DNA of 51,523 nucleotides from Microcoleus sp. FACHB-672 (GCF_014695725.1 NZ_JACJOU010000018.1:1-51523); one strand, 5' to 3'. Positions 9,116-18,510 are shown, numbered from the stretch's first letter. Notes: generated from the letters alone by a model not told the origin. A program made the numbers and translations.

Positions 9116-9452
9116 ATGAATTGCAGTATTACAGCCGGCAACAGTATAGACCCAAGGCAACCCTACATTTCTATATCTTGCTGGAAATATGCCGGCACTG
9201 TCTCAAGGATCATCTTCCACAAGGCTGTCGGCATCAGGCGCATCAATCACCCCCGTCCTCCCCACAACTTATAACCTCAGACAGATATCCGACACACCGG
9301 CAGACGAGAGAATCTAAAATTTAGCGGTTTCGGTGCAGTCGAGTCTGATAAGTTAATAGATTGATCGCAAATACAAATTTTCTGGCATCCCTGACAGCTT
9401 AAACGCCGCAGCCGGCCAGGTATTCACAAGCAGCGTTGGTGGGAGAAGTGTT
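9116..9452. other. Intergenic region upstream of lysC
   Basis: A stretch of 337 bp rich in GCCGGC-type motifs. A 67-codon frame at 9121-9324 has no recognisable features and is not called. It probably carries the lysC promoter; GGGAG sits just before the lysC ATG. Confidence 0.4.
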
Positions 9453-11282
9453 ATGGCGCTAATCGTTCAAAAATATGGTGGCAGTTCCGTTGGGTCAGTC
9501 GAACGCATTCAGGCAGTGGCTCAACGTGTAATAAACTCGGTGAAAGCCGGCAACTCGGTAGTCGTGGTGGTTTCTGCAATGGGGAAAACCACCGATGGGT
9601 TAGTGAAATTAGCCAATGAAATCTCCTCAAACCCCAGCCGGCGGGAAATGGATATGCTGCTATCCACAGGCGAACAAGTAACGATTGCCCTCCTCAGCAT
9701 GGCATTGCAGGAACTCGGACAGCCGGCAATTTCTCTCACCGGCGCACAAGTCGGCATTGTCACGGAAGCGGAACACACCCGCGCCCGCATTTTACGCATA
9801 GAAACTGATCGGATGCAACGCCAGCTTGATGCCGGTAAAGTCGTTGTGGTTGCCGGCTTCCAAGGCATCACCAGCATCGCCGACTTAGAAATCACCACCT
9901 TGGGGCGCGGCGGTTCCGACACCTCAGCCGTTGCCCTCGCTGCTGCACTCAGGGCGGACTTCTGCGAAATTTATACCGATGTCCCCGGTATTTTAACCAC
10001 CGACCCCCGCCTCGTGCCAGACGCCCAGCTAATGGCAGAAATTACCTGTGATGAAATGCTCGAACTCGCCAGTTTGGGCGCAAAGGTACTGCATCCCCGC
10101 GCCGTGGAAATCGCGCGAAATTACGGCGTTCCCTTAGTGGTACGCTCGAGTTGGACAGATGACCCCGGTACAAAAGTTATCTCACCGGCACGGGTTCCCC
10201 GCCCTCTGAAAGGCTTAGAAATTGTGCATCCGGTGGATGCGGTGGAATTTGACACCGATCAAGCAAAGGTTTCCCTGCTGCGAGTCCCCGATCGTCCCGG
10301 TGTGGCGGCGCGTTTATTTGGCGAGATCGGCAAACAAAACCTGGATGTAGACTTAATTATCCAGTCGATTCACGAAGGCAATAGCAACGATATCGCCTTT
10401 ACCGTAACCAAACATTCCCTCAATCAAGCCGAAGCCGTCGCCTCTGCGATCGCCCCCACGCTTCGCAGTCACCTGGATGCTGCACCCAATGAAGCCGAAG
10501 TGATGGTGGAACGGAAAATCGCCAAAGTCAGTATTGCCGGTGCCGGCATGATTGGGCGTCCCGGCGTCGCAGCGCAGATGTTCCAAACTTTAGCGGATGC
10601 CGGTGTGAATATTCAAATGATTTCCACCTCTGAAGTGAAAGTTAGTTGCGTTATCGACGCCGAAGATGGCGATCGTGCGCTTGCTGCCCTTTGCGAAACC
10701 TTTGAAGTCAATAGTTCGCCGGTGCGCGAACAATCTGCTCACGCCCTCACCGCCGCATCCTCTCTCCCCCTTCCTCCCCCGGTACGCGGCGTGGCGCTGG
10801 ATCTGAAACAAGCCCGTCTTGCCATTCGCCACATCCCCGATCGTCCCGGCATGGCAGCGCAGTTATTCGGACTGTTGGCAAAGCGCAATATCAGTGTTGA
10901 CACAATCATCCAATCCCAGCGCTGTCGCATTATTAATGGGGTAGCAACGCGGGATATTGCCTTCACCGTAGCCAGGGCTGATGCAGAGGATGCCCGGATG
11001 GCTTTAGCAGCTTTGGCGGCTGAGTGGGGAAGTGTTGAGGTGGTGCTAGATACGGCAATTGCCAAAGTTAGCGTAGTGGGTTCTGGCATGGTTAACCATC
11101 CCGGTATTGCCGCGCAGATGTTTGGTGCACTGGCGCAACAGCAAATCAATATTCAAATGATTGCCACTTCTGAAATTAAAATTAGCTGTGTGGTGGATGA
11201 GGAAAGCGGTGTACAGGCGTTGCAAGCAATCCACGCAGCCTTTGAATTAGCCGGCACTCAAAAAATAGAGGTGCCGGCGTGA
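9453..11282 (+). CDS. lysC: Aspartate kinase with four ACT domains
   Basis: Phosphorylates L-aspartate, the entry step to lysine, threonine, methionine and isoleucine. The amino-acid-kinase domain spans about 1-245 and begins with the substrate/ATP motif KYGGSSVGS. It also contains [15 protein letters not shown], which closes the active site. Two ACT pairs follow (about 260-420 and 445-600), giving 609 residues. This duplicated regulatory arrangement is typical of cyanobacterial aspartokinases and implies concerted feedback by lysine and threonine; the effectors are inferred from the family. Both pairs contain the matching tags DRPG(V/M)AA and INIQMI, with VNIQMI in the first. ATG has GGGAG upstream. 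A terminator follows at 11313. Confidence 0.96.
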   Translation: MALIVQKYGGSSVGSVERIQAVAQRVINSVKAGNSVVVVVSAMGKTTDGLVKLANEISSNPSRREMDMLLSTGEQVTIALLSMALQELGQPAISLTGAQVGIVTEAEHTRARILRIETDRMQRQLDAGKVVVVAGFQGITSIADLEITTLGRGGSDTSAVALAAALRADFCEIYTDVPGILTTDPRLVPDAQLMAEITCDEMLELASLGAKVLHPRAVEIARNYGVPLVVRSSWTDDPGTKVISPARVPRPLKGLEIVHPVDAVEFDTDQAKVSLLRVPDRPGVAARLFGEIGKQNLDVDLIIQSIHEGNSNDIAFTVTKHSLNQAEAVASAIAPTLRSHLDAAPNEAEVMVERKIAKVSIAGAGMIGRPGVAAQMFQTLADAGVNIQMISTSEVKVSCVIDAEDGDRALAALCETFEVNSSPVREQSAHALTAASSLPLPPPVRGVALDLKQARLAIRHIPDRPGMAAQLFGLLAKRNISVDTIIQSQRCRIINGVATRDIAFTVARADAEDARMALAALAAEWGSVEVVLDTAIAKVSVVGSGMVNHPGIAAQMFGALAQQQINIQMIATSEIKISCVVDEESGVQALQAIHAAFELAGTQKIEVPA

Positions 11283-11312
11283 AGTCGCAGTTGCTTTGAA
11301 AAAGGTTGGGAA

Positions 11313-11345
11313 GCGGGGGTGTTTTAGATGCCCCGCGCCCTTTTT
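11313..11345 (+). terminator. Rho-independent terminator of lysC
   Basis: GCGGGG pairs with CCCCGC across a loop of about 12 nt. The stem is followed by GCCCTTTTT. It lies 31 bp after the lysC stop. Confidence 0.8.
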
Positions 11346-11459
11346 GATCGAGTGAATGAATGATTAAGCAGCCAAGGACTTCTAAACTAGAAATAGGATT
11401 GTTCTGTTAAACGAACAAGACAACTTCTCGACGATCTAGAAACAGAATTTATCCAGTTA

Positions 11460-11849
11460 ATGACTATGAATCAAATTTTTGAAGACGATGCTGCGATTGA
11501 TGAAGAACTGTCTAAGCGTCACCTCGTTCTCGATCCGGGCGGTTACTTTATTATTTACCTAGATCGCGAATCGGGGTTAATTTGCGCGAAACACTTCACC
11601 AATGCTATTGATGAACGCGGCTTAGCTGTCGATCCGGAAACCGGCGAAGTTATCCCCGCCCGAGGTAAGGTGGAACGCACACACGCCACTGAATTTGCCG
11701 GCAGAACCGCTAAACAACTCTGCGTTAAAATTTTTGAAGAAACTCAGCCCAGTCCCGTGACACTGCTGGATCATGCAGCTTATCTCGGTCGGGAATTTGT
11801 CCGGGCTGAGATAGCTTTAGCCAATGGCCAAGACTACGTTCAAGATTAA
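11460..11849 (+). CDS. DUF4346 domain-containing protein
   Basis: A 129-residue soluble protein that I assign to DUF4346 from the segments LDPGGYFIIYLD (about 24-35), ICAKHF, VDPETGEVIP and LDHAAYLGREFVRAE near the C-terminus. The family occurs in cyanobacteria and archaea, in some cases fused to dihydropteroate-synthase-like enzymes, which hints at pterin/one-carbon chemistry. No function is established here. There is no signal peptide or membrane segment. The start could be either of two ATGs two codons apart (11460 or 11466). It is convergent with psb32, and the two share a bidirectional hairpin at 11859-11924. Confidence 0.75.
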   Translation: MTMNQIFEDDAAIDEELSKRHLVLDPGGYFIIYLDRESGLICAKHFTNAIDERGLAVDPETGEVIPARGKVERTHATEFAGRTAKQLCVKIFEETQPSPVTLLDHAAYLGREFVRAEIALANGQDYVQD

Positions 11850-11858
11850 GCTAAAAAC

Positions 11859-11924
11859 CATTTAATTTGCATGATTTACAGCTTTCTTATCAAAAGAAAA
11901 TTGTAAATTTATGCAGATTAAATG
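11859..11924. terminator. Large inverted repeat, probable bidirectional terminator
   Basis: The arms CATTTAATTTGCATGATTTACA and CATTTAATCTGCATAAATTTACA (the right arm read as its complement) pair over about 22 nt with few mismatches. An inner TTTCTT/AAGAAA hairpin lies in the loop. It occupies the gap between the convergent DUF4346 and psb32 genes. Confidence 0.7.
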
Positions 11925-11932
11925 TGTAAATT

Positions 11933-12658
11933 TTAGGAAAAACCTTGATAGAAAAAGTAAGTGACCATTGGGATAACCGTAGCGGCAATTAAAAGCACAA
12001 CCACAACAATGGTTGCATTGCCGGTGTTGGTTTCTTCTGCTTTTTTAAACGTGCTTTCAACGTTCGTGGTGTCTACCACAACCGGCGCACCCGGATCAGG
12101 CTGACCCGATAATACCGCTACAAGGCGATCACCGGCATCTAAAAAGGCTTGATTGTATTTATTGCCTTGCTGCAAAGGCACAAGCAGGGTTTCCGAAGCC
12201 ACACTTTCGGCAATCTCATCGGAGAGAACCGTCTTCACTTTATCCCCAGTGCGAATCGCTGCGGTGTTGGTGACGGTATCGAGTACCAATAAGGCTTGAT
12301 TGGCTTGCGCTTCTGAGGTGGGAAACCATTTTTCAAACAGCTTATCGGTAAAGCTTTCGATGGTTTCGCCGTAGTCAAGCCGGTGGATGGTGACAAACCG
12401 GACTTCTTTGCCGGTTTGCTCGGCTAGCTTTTCCAAAGAGGCGCTGATCCGCCCTTCATTAAGCCGGCTGATGGCATCATCTTCATCGAGTACCCAAGTG
12501 CGCTCACCGGCTGATAAACTCGGCAGTTGATAGACGCCGGTGGCGTGTGCCGGTGCCATCACGAACTGCGCCGCTATAACGAGCACTGCTATTGACAAAA
12601 GAAGACGGGTATGATATTGAAAAGTGCTGAGTATTTGTTTGAGGAGCTGTTTAATCAT
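11933..12658 (-). CDS. psb32: TPM-domain thylakoid protein, Psb32-like
   Basis: A 241-residue protein with an N-terminal signal/anchor (about 18-38, ending APAHAT), a TPM (DUF477/TLP18.3) domain at about 55-190, and a C-terminal transmembrane helix (about 215-237). The TPM core shows WVLDEDDAISRL, VRFVTIHRLDYG, FEKWFPT and NQALLVLDT, the pattern of Synechocystis Psb32 and plant TLP18.3. These proteins sit on the lumenal side of thylakoids and help photosystem II repair under high light. The orientation, with the domain on the far side of the membrane and a C-terminal anchor, agrees with that. The gene is divergent from the DUF2817 gene, with a 121-bp shared upstream region. Confidence 0.87.
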   Translation of the reverse strand: MIKQLLKQILSTFQYHTRLLLSIAVLVIAAQFVMAPAHATGVYQLPSLSAGERTWVLDEDDAISRLNEGRISASLEKLAEQTGKEVRFVTIHRLDYGETIESFTDKLFEKWFPTSEAQANQALLVLDTVTNTAAIRTGDKVKTVLSDEIAESVASETLLVPLQQGNKYNQAFLDAGDRLVAVLSGQPDPGAPVVVDTTNVESTFKKAEETNTGNATIVVVVLLIAATVIPMVTYFFYQGFS

Positions 12659-12779
12659 AAGAATCCTAAAACAGATCGTTTACAAAAAATACTATATAAA
12701 TTGCCGGTAAAACTGACGGCTTGAGGATTGAATGTTGAGTTTGTTGCCGGCATTCAGGAATTCGGGGATTTTTTGATTG

Positions 12780-13865
12780 ATGTCTAACACGGCTGCTTTT
12801 TCTCCAGATTACTTTACTGCGCGGCACCGCTTTCGTTGTGCGGCGAGTGCTTTCGGATGTTCTGTAGAGACTTTTGGGATTGACGAATTCGGGCAAAATG
12901 GGGAAAAAATGACGATTGATGTGGCAATTTTAGGATCACTTAACCCTAAGCGTGTGCTAATTGTTTCCAGCGGATTGCATGGAGTCGAAGGTTTTTTCGG
13001 TTCGGCTGTGCAAATTGCACTGCTTGAGGGGTATCTTCAGGATTATAGTTTTCCTCCGGATACTGCTTTAGTTTTACTCCACGCTTTGAATCCCTATGGC
13101 TTTGCATGGCGACGCCGGTGCAATGAAGACAATGCAGATTTGAATCGTAATTTTCTGTTAGCCGGCGAAGAGTATCACGGCAGTCCAGAAAATTACCCTA
13201 AACTCGATAGTTTTTTTAATCCCACTTCACCCCCATCCCAGTTTGAACCGTTTTTAATCAAAGCGATGGCGCTGATTCTGCGTTATGGGATGCCGGCATT
13301 AAAAAATACTTTACCTGTCGGGCAATATGACTTTCCCAAAGGGCTATTTTTTGGAGGCAATTCTCCCTCAGAAACCCAACAAATTTTAGCAGAAAATCTT
13401 CCTCGGTGGGTGGGAGAGGCGACAAATGTTATCCATCTTGATTTCCATACCGGCCTTGGTCGCAAATTTAGTTATAAACTTTTAATTGATGTGCCGGCAG
13501 ACTCAGAACAAGCTCAACAATTAATTCAAGATTTCGGTTCAGATGTCGTTTCACCCTTGACAACCGAAGGCATAGTTTACCCCACACGCGGCGGTTTAGG
13601 AACCTGGTGTCAAGCAAAATTTCCCCACACGCGCTATGACTTTCTCACCGCAGAATTTGGCACCTATCCGATTATCCAAGTTGTTCAAGCCTTGCGGGCA
13701 GAAAACCGTGCCCACTGGTGGGGAACACCAGATCATCCTGCTTGGGAACGAGCAAAGCAACAATTGGTAGAAATTTTCGCGCCGGCAGATCCACGCTGGC
13801 GCGAAACCGCAGTATCTCAAGGCATTAATTTAGTTAAACAAGCCTGCAAAATAATATCTCAGTGA
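12780..13865 (+). CDS. DUF2817 family (M14-like zinc peptidase fold) protein
   Basis: A 361-residue protein of the DUF2817 family, distantly related to M14 carboxypeptidases and succinylglutamate desuccinylases. Probable metal ligands are H67 and E70 in SGLHGVEG, with a further His in LDFHTGLG (about residue 224). DLNRNF (120-125) supplies the substrate-carboxylate Asn-Arg pair. A late TAEFGTYP probably supplies the catalytic Glu. There is no signal peptide, so it is cytoplasmic. The substrate is unknown. ATG 12780 is preferred; an adjacent TTG would add only one residue. Confidence 0.88.
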   Translation: MSNTAAFSPDYFTARHRFRCAASAFGCSVETFGIDEFGQNGEKMTIDVAILGSLNPKRVLIVSSGLHGVEGFFGSAVQIALLEGYLQDYSFPPDTALVLLHALNPYGFAWRRRCNEDNADLNRNFLLAGEEYHGSPENYPKLDSFFNPTSPPSQFEPFLIKAMALILRYGMPALKNTLPVGQYDFPKGLFFGGNSPSETQQILAENLPRWVGEATNVIHLDFHTGLGRKFSYKLLIDVPADSEQAQQLIQDFGSDVVSPLTTEGIVYPTRGGLGTWCQAKFPHTRYDFLTAEFGTYPIIQVVQALRAENRAHWWGTPDHPAWERAKQQLVEIFAPADPRWRETAVSQGINLVKQACKIISQ

Positions 13866-13945
13866 CTAAACATTAACTTGTACACTGGATTCTATAGCTC
13901 GGAAAAACTACACCCAAATACAGCAGTATTGAAGAGGATAAAATC

Positions 13946-14767
13946 ATGAAGATTGCCATTATCGGCTGTGGCTACGTCGGCAGTGCACTTGCCCGTCAAT
14001 GGCATGAATTTGGTCATCTGGTGACAGCCACAACAACAACTCAAAGTCGCGTGGCGGAACTTGAGGAGATCGCCCAACAGGTGGTGGTGGTGAAAGGAAA
14101 TGATGCTGGCGCAATGCTTTCTGTGATTCAAGATCAAGATGTAGTGCTTTTGAGTGTGGGTGCTCCGAGTGGAGATGCCTACCGGGAAAGCTACCTGGAG
14201 ACGGCAAAAACGCTAGTAGAACAGTTAAAGCAGACTTCGAGTGTGAAGCAGCTCATCTACACCGGCAGCTATAGTGTTTATGGGGATAAAAATGGGGAAT
14301 GGGTGGATGAAGAAACCCCCGTTGCACCGGCTAATGAAAATGGTGAAATTTTATCGGAGACAGAACAAGTGTTGTTAGGCGCTGCCGGTGAAAATTTGAA
14401 AGTTTGTATCCTCCGTTTAGGTGGAATTTACGGCCCTGATCGAGAACTTGTCAAGATTTTCAGTCGGGCTGCCGGCACAACTCGTCCGGGTGCCGGTGAA
14501 GATAGGACGAATTGGGTTCGCTTAGAAGACATTGTGGGGGCAATCGATTTTGCTCTGACGAAGCAATTGCAAGGTATTTACAATCTTGTGCATGATGTTC
14601 CCCTCACATCCCGCGAAGTCATTGATCGGGTGTGTGAACGTCATAATTTAGAAAAGGTTTCTTGGGATGCTTCAGCTCGCTCGACTCGCCCTTATAACGC
14701 ACGAGTATCTAATCAGAAAATTAAGGCGGCGGGTTATACCCTAATTTATCCTGAGATGCTGCTTTAA
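13946..14767 (+). CDS. NAD(P)-dependent epimerase/dehydratase-like (SDR) protein
   Basis: A 273-residue Rossmann-fold protein beginning with the nucleotide-binding IIGCGYVGSALA (4-15). A mid-region TGSYSVYGD holds the Tyr expected in an extended/atypical SDR active site, and LRLGGIYGPDR is the typical substrate-loop segment. The YxxxK lysine is not obvious (YGDKNGEW is the closest), which places it with the YeeZ-like atypical group whose activity is uncertain. GAGG lies upstream of the ATG. It follows the DUF2817 gene on the same strand by 80 bp, so co-transcription is possible. The substrate cannot be predicted. Confidence 0.82.
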   Translation: MKIAIIGCGYVGSALARQWHEFGHLVTATTTTQSRVAELEEIAQQVVVVKGNDAGAMLSVIQDQDVVLLSVGAPSGDAYRESYLETAKTLVEQLKQTSSVKQLIYTGSYSVYGDKNGEWVDEETPVAPANENGEILSETEQVLLGAAGENLKVCILRLGGIYGPDRELVKIFSRAAGTTRPGAGEDRTNWVRLEDIVGAIDFALTKQLQGIYNLVHDVPLTSREVIDRVCERHNLEKVSWDASARSTRPYNARVSNQKIKAAGYTLIYPEMLL

Positions 14768-14910
14768 AGTATCGGATTTGGCTTTTGGCACGCGCTGAAA
14801 GGGAATGGCACCGGAACTCATGCGATGTAACTCTCTCTTACCTTAATCATTAGCCTCTATTCCTAACCATTAGCGAGTCAAAATTAGCGCGTTCACGTTA
14901 ATAAGCCAGT

Positions 14911-15141
14911 ATGAAACCAGCAGAAACTTACAAACGTTGGATTATCCAAACCCAACAAGTCTTCTATGTCGAAGTTTGGGACTCGAATGGGAACCATTAC
15001 ATAGCAGTTCGCAACGCTAAGTCAGAGGATGAAGCAGTGGAGATGGCTAAACACTGGATTGATAAGCATGAAATCCAAGCCGACGAATTAAATTGTATTG
15101 ATGGTTTTGGTGATTTGCTAGATAATGAGTATGAGTTTTGA
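14911..15141 (+). CDS. Small conserved-looking hypothetical protein
   Basis: A 76-residue acidic, soluble protein. Its pattern (KRWIIQTQQVFYVEVWDSNG, then HYIAVRNAKSEDEAVEMAKHWI) alternates strands and a helix in the manner of a small alpha/beta domain, with an acidic tail (DLLDNEYEF). I do not recognise the family. Composition and codon use are like the neighbouring genes, and it has no frame conflict, which argues for a real gene. It is convergent with gntK, 12 bp away. Confidence 0.6.
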   Translation: MKPAETYKRWIIQTQQVFYVEVWDSNGNHYIAVRNAKSEDEAVEMAKHWIDKHEIQADELNCIDGFGDLLDNEYEF

Positions 15142-15153
15142 ACCGAGATGTAT

Positions 15154-15639
15154 TTAGATTCCTAACTGGGTTCTGATATTTTCAACAAGTGTTGCCGGCG
15201 GTTCAGTTACGTCTGCATAAATTCCTTCTTGTGGCTCCTCAAGGCTATCAAATTGACTTCGCAACAAATCACTTTTCATAAAGTGATCCGCACGCAAACG
15301 CAGCCGTTGCTCAATCGCCTCAAATGAACCCTTGAGGTAAACAACTTTCATGCGCTCCCGATCCCGCACCAGTAACTGACGGTAGCGATCTTTAAGAGCT
15401 GAACACGCTAGCACCACATTTTTGTCTTCCTGCAACCACCCATCGATAGCCCGTTGCAATTCTTCGATCCACGGCTGCCGATCTGCATCATCTAGCGGGA
15501 TGCTACGGCTCATTTTCTCAATGTTTGCCGGCGGATGAAAGGCGTCGGCATCGCTGAAATGCCAGTTTAAAGATTGCGCTAGCAGCAGACCAATTGTGGA
15601 TTTGCCGGAGCCTGAAACTCCCATTACCAGAACTATCAT
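15154..15639 (-). CDS. gntK: Gluconokinase
   Basis: ATP-dependent phosphorylation of gluconate to 6-phosphogluconate, feeding the oxidative pentose phosphate / Entner-Doudoroff routes. The 161-residue product carries Walker A GVSGSGKST (7-15), the DADAFHPP substrate segment (about 30-37), ACSALKDRYR (about 78-87) and LRADHFM, all typical of GntK. ATG 15639 is preferred, because MIVLVMGVSG is the family N-terminus; an in-frame TTG 21 bp upstream lacks a clear ribosome site. It lies downstream of the low-complexity gene, separated from it by a terminator. Confidence 0.93.
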   Translation of the reverse strand: MIVLVMGVSGSGKSTIGLLLAQSLNWHFSDADAFHPPANIEKMSRSIPLDDADRQPWIEELQRAIDGWLQEDKNVVLACSALKDRYRQLLVRDRERMKVVYLKGSFEAIEQRLRLRADHFMKSDLLRSQFDSLEEPQEGIYADVTEPPATLVENIRTQLGI

Positions 15640-15660
15640 CTCAATATTATCTGTTAACAA

Positions 15661-15687
15661 TAAAGGCGACCCAATGGATCGCCTTTA
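15661..15687 (-). terminator. Rho-independent terminator of the low-complexity gene
   Basis: A 9-bp perfect stem (TAAAGGCGA with TCGCCTTTA) and a 9-nt loop. It lies just after the stop of the 15715-16437 gene and just before the gntK start. Read on the minus strand it is followed by TTGTTAACAG, a weak T-tract. Confidence 0.65.
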
Positions 15688-15714
15688 TATCATAATTGGA
15701 GAATCTTGCTAAAT

Positions 15715-16437
15715 TTAGCGCGTTCCACTATTGGGCGTTGTGGTGGTGCCATTAGCGGGGGTAACTGTGTTGCCACTAGGCGTGACTGTGGTGCCGCCAT
15801 TAGGGTTCGTGTTTTGAATGGACGGTGTTCCGTTAGGCACCACAATGCTACCTGGGCCACTGGTTGTGCCGCTAGGAAAGTTTACACTGCCAGGGGTGAT
15901 AGGTGTAGTGCCGGTGTTGGAACCGGGGGAAGTTGGCGAACCGCTGGGGGTGCTGATCGTTCCTGGCGCACCGTTGATATCTCTAGATTCGGTGCCACCG
16001 GAGGTACTGGGAACCGCACTCGGTGTCGTACTTGTACCGGGCGTTACACTGGTGCCGGCAGGTAGGTTGTTGGTGTTGCCAGTGTTGTTGGTTGTGCCGG
16101 TGTTGCCGGTGTTGCCGGTATTGTTGGTTGTGCCGGTATTGTTGGTTGTGCCAGTATTGCTGGTGTTGCCGGTGGGGTTAGCTGTACCACCCGGGACTGT
16201 GATTGTGCTGCCACCAGGGGTTGTAATCGTCGTGGTAGAATTGTTGCCGCTATTACCGGGGAGGATAATTGTACTGCCTGGGGTTCCTGTGCCGGTGGGG
16301 GTTGTCGAAGTTCCATCTAGATTGGTTGGAGTCTGGGAAATCGCCGGCAGCCCCATTAAAGAACTCAAACCGGCAACGCCTACTATGCCGGTAAGCAGTT
16401 TCAGCAACTTGCTGGGATTAACTTGCTTGATAAACAT
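15715..16437 (-). CDS. Exported low-complexity Gly/Thr/Asn/Pro-rich protein
   Basis: 240 residues. A signal peptide (about 1-34: a basic start, then LLTGIVGVAGLSSLMGLPAIS, cut as ...PAISQT) precedes a region made almost wholly of G, T, N, P and S. It includes tandem TTNNTG / NTGNTG units (about 92-121) and repeated TPSG, TTTP and GTST motifs. The signal peptide resembles those of cyanobacterial exported fasciclin-type proteins, but no folded domain follows. It is probably an extracellular or cell-wall flexible protein; the role is unknown. AGAGGGCGAG lies before the ATG. The opposite strand has a long open frame (15818-16570), rejected as a mirror of the repeats. Confidence 0.75.
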   Translation of the reverse strand: MFIKQVNPSKLLKLLTGIVGVAGLSSLMGLPAISQTPTNLDGTSTTPTGTGTPGSTIILPGNSGNNSTTTITTPGGSTITVPGGTANPTGNTSNTGTTNNTGTTNNTGNTGNTGTTNNTGNTNNLPAGTSVTPGTSTTPSAVPSTSGGTESRDINGAPGTISTPSGSPTSPGSNTGTTPITPGSVNFPSGTTSGPGSIVVPNGTPSIQNTNPNGGTTVTPSGNTVTPANGTTTTPNSGTR

Positions 16438-16734
16438 GATCTCGCCCTCTGATAAACTTTTAAATCGTTTAGATTTCTTACCTCACCATAGTAGAACTAC
16501 TCAGCATTCTCTCCACCTATCTCTAGTAAGAACTGTAGAAATCAATCGGTTAATAATTGCCTACCAATAGGTGTAGAAGCAAGCCGATCTTTTTTCCCAG
16601 AAGCCGCTCACTCTTGGTGAATAAAATCACACAATGACGAGGAAAAGATGCCGTCCCAAGAACAATTCCTGATCTTCTTGCCGGCAGTCGGTGGATAAAA
16701 GAGGATTCGCAGGAAAACTAGGAGAATTCGCTGA

Positions 16735-17148
16735 TTACGAAGGAAGATTGGGCATATAAACCAATTCCAGTTTAATTCCATCGGGATCGGCAAAGAAGAG
16801 TGCGTAGTAGCCGGGTGCGTAATGGTTGTATTCGGCTGGCGGATCAAGAACTGTAGCGCCTATCTCGACAATCAGCTTGTATAAATTATCGACTTGTTCA
16901 CGGCTGCCGGCGTTAAAAGCAAGATGGTGCAGTCCAGGTGAGTAGCGATCATGAGTTTTGTTCGAGGAATCTGGATTGCCGGTGTAAATTAGGATTGCTC
17001 CAGCATCCTTTAACCACCACATGATGAACTGATCGTTTTTTTCCACCTGCTGATAGCCCATGAATCCCAAAATCGCGTTATAAAACGGTTCCGATTTGGA
17101 TCGATCACTCACCGTCAAGCTTAGGTGATTCAGGCTACCAAGAGTCAT
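16735..17148 (-). CDS. VOC (glyoxalase/bleomycin-resistance fold) protein
   Basis: A 137-residue single-unit vicinal oxygen chelate protein. Candidate metal ligands are H8 (LNHLSLTV), H74 or H75 (GLHHLAF) and E128 (IKLELVY). The terminal FFADPDGIKLELV is diagnostic of the superfamily. It could be a lyase, dioxygenase-like or resistance-type enzyme; the sequence does not decide. It functions as a dimer by family analogy. It is a single-gene unit upstream of the convergently placed exported-protein region. Confidence 0.88.
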   Translation of the reverse strand: MTLGSLNHLSLTVSDRSKSEPFYNAILGFMGYQQVEKNDQFIMWWLKDAGAILIYTGNPDSSNKTHDRYSPGLHHLAFNAGSREQVDNLYKLIVEIGATVLDPPAEYNHYAPGYYALFFADPDGIKLELVYMPNLPS

Positions 17149-17379
17149 AAAAAGCCCTTCTCTTCCAGAATAACAAATCTATTATAAACTCCGGAGCCGG
17201 TTCAAGTCGCTCTATTTTTGCTTTTGCTTTTTTATAAAAGATTCAATTCAGTGAAAAATAAAAGTATGCAAAATAATTTTAATATCTAAAAATAGAGGCT
17301 GAAGAAATAATAGATGATGGACAATGCTCTCTCACAGAAGCTTTGTTTCTCAATCTTTAATCCTCAGCCCTTAATCATC

Positions 17380-18072
17380 TCAATTATTTTCAGAGCTAAT
17401 GATGTTATACACCAAAACCCCTAAGATTCCCCCAACAAGTGGCGCTAAAATAAACAACCAAAGTTGTTGTAAAGCCCAGCCGCCTTGAAAAATAGCCACG
17501 CCAATACTTCTGGCTGGATTCACTGAAGTATTGGTGACTGGAATTCCGACTAAATGAATGAGAACCAAGACTAAACCGATAGGAATACTGGCAAAACCGG
17601 ATGGGATGTATTTAGGATGGGTTGTTGCCATGACGGTGATGATCAGAAAGAAGGTTAAGACAATTTCAGTTAAAGCTGCTGCAAACAGTCCGTAACCTTC
17701 AGGAGAATGCGCTCCATATCCATTCGTTGCAAAACCGGCACTGACATCAAAGCCGGGTTTTCCTGATGCAATGGCATATAAAATGCCGGCACCAAGTATT
17801 GCCCCAACTACTTGAGCGCCAATATAAATTGGCACCAAAGATTTCTTTAATTTGTTGGCGAAAGCTAAACTTACAGTAACTGCGGGATTGATGTGACATC
17901 CAGAAATGCCGCCAATGGCATAAGACATCACTAATAAGGATAAACCAAAGGCGAGGGAAACCCCTAAATAGCCAATTTGTTTGCCGGCTAAAACGGCACT
18001 GCCACATCCCCCTAAGACTAAAACCATTGTGCCGATCATTTCGGCAATGAAAATTCTTGCTCTGCTATTCAT
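17380..18072 (-). CDS. aqpZ: Aquaporin Z, water channel
   Basis: A 230-residue major intrinsic protein with six predicted membrane helices and the two pore half-helices NPA at 62-64 and 185-187. The selectivity-filter residues match AqpZ (F42 or so in LAFGLS, H173 in LIHLVG, T182/T183 in PVTNTS, R188 after the second NPA), so water rather than glycerol transport is expected. It acts in the cytoplasmic membrane and influences osmotic response. ATG 18072 (MNSRARIF) is chosen; a TTG at 18099 would add nine charged residues. It is monocistronic. Confidence 0.94.
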   Translation of the reverse strand: MNSRARIFIAEMIGTMVLVLGGCGSAVLAGKQIGYLGVSLAFGLSLLVMSYAIGGISGCHINPAVTVSLAFANKLKKSLVPIYIGAQVVGAILGAGILYAIASGKPGFDVSAGFATNGYGAHSPEGYGLFAAALTEIVLTFFLIITVMATTHPKYIPSGFASIPIGLVLVLIHLVGIPVTNTSVNPARSIGVAIFQGGWALQQLWLFILAPLVGGILGVLVYNIISSENN

Positions 18073-18422
18073 ACTTTTCTTTATTTCGCCTTTCAACAAG
18101 TGTTCTTGCGACGTGTGTTGCTTGTTGCCGGCAAAGCGGATTAACGCTTATATCAAACGTAATACCTTTCTGAATCTTGGCACTACAAATTTAAGGGTGG
18201 TTGGTCATGTTAAATTCACGCATAACCCACAACAAATTTGGAGGACTGAACAGAAATGGTATAGAAATTTAATAAGCCAGCAACCAGAAAAAGAGGGACA
18301 CTGAAAAACACGAAAGAAGAAATTATAATTTCTTCCTTTTCTCGTCCCGTCTGACTTCTGAATATTGACTTTTAAATTATTCCCAATATATTTGTTCTAA
18401 TAACGCATGGTTGGAATAACTG
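18073..18422. other. Intergenic region upstream of aqpZ
   Basis: About 350 bp with no convincing gene; an open frame across 17981-18304 on + overlaps aqpZ and is not credible. The region presumably carries the aqpZ promoter. The neighbouring inverted repeat at 18423-18473 is listed separately. Confidence 0.4.
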
Positions 18423-18473
18423 ATGTAACAGATAAGTTATTCGTCACAAGTAGAATAAACTCATCTGTTACAT
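18423..18473. repeat. Imperfect inverted repeat downstream of leuC
   Basis: The left arm ATGTAACAGATAAGTTATTC pairs with a right arm whose complement reads ATGTAACAGATGAGTTTATTC, around a 10-nt spacer. It could terminate leuC (it lies 37 bp past the stop) although no T-run follows on the minus strand. Alternatively it may be a small mobile-element relic. Confidence 0.6.
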
Positions 18474-18510
18474 TTATGCGTCTCGCGAGGAGCCGGTGCC
18501 ACCTTTGGGT

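Noticed and set aside
9121-9324. A 67-codon frame just after the TPR gene, considered as a frameshifted TPR continuation.
   Set aside because: None of the three forward frames continues the TPR pattern, and the composition is unlike a folded protein.
15818-16570. A 250-codon open frame on the + strand, opposite the low-complexity exported protein.
   Set aside because: It is a Val/Leu/Pro-rich mirror of the repeats with no domain. The minus-strand frame has a signal peptide, a ribosome site and a terminator.
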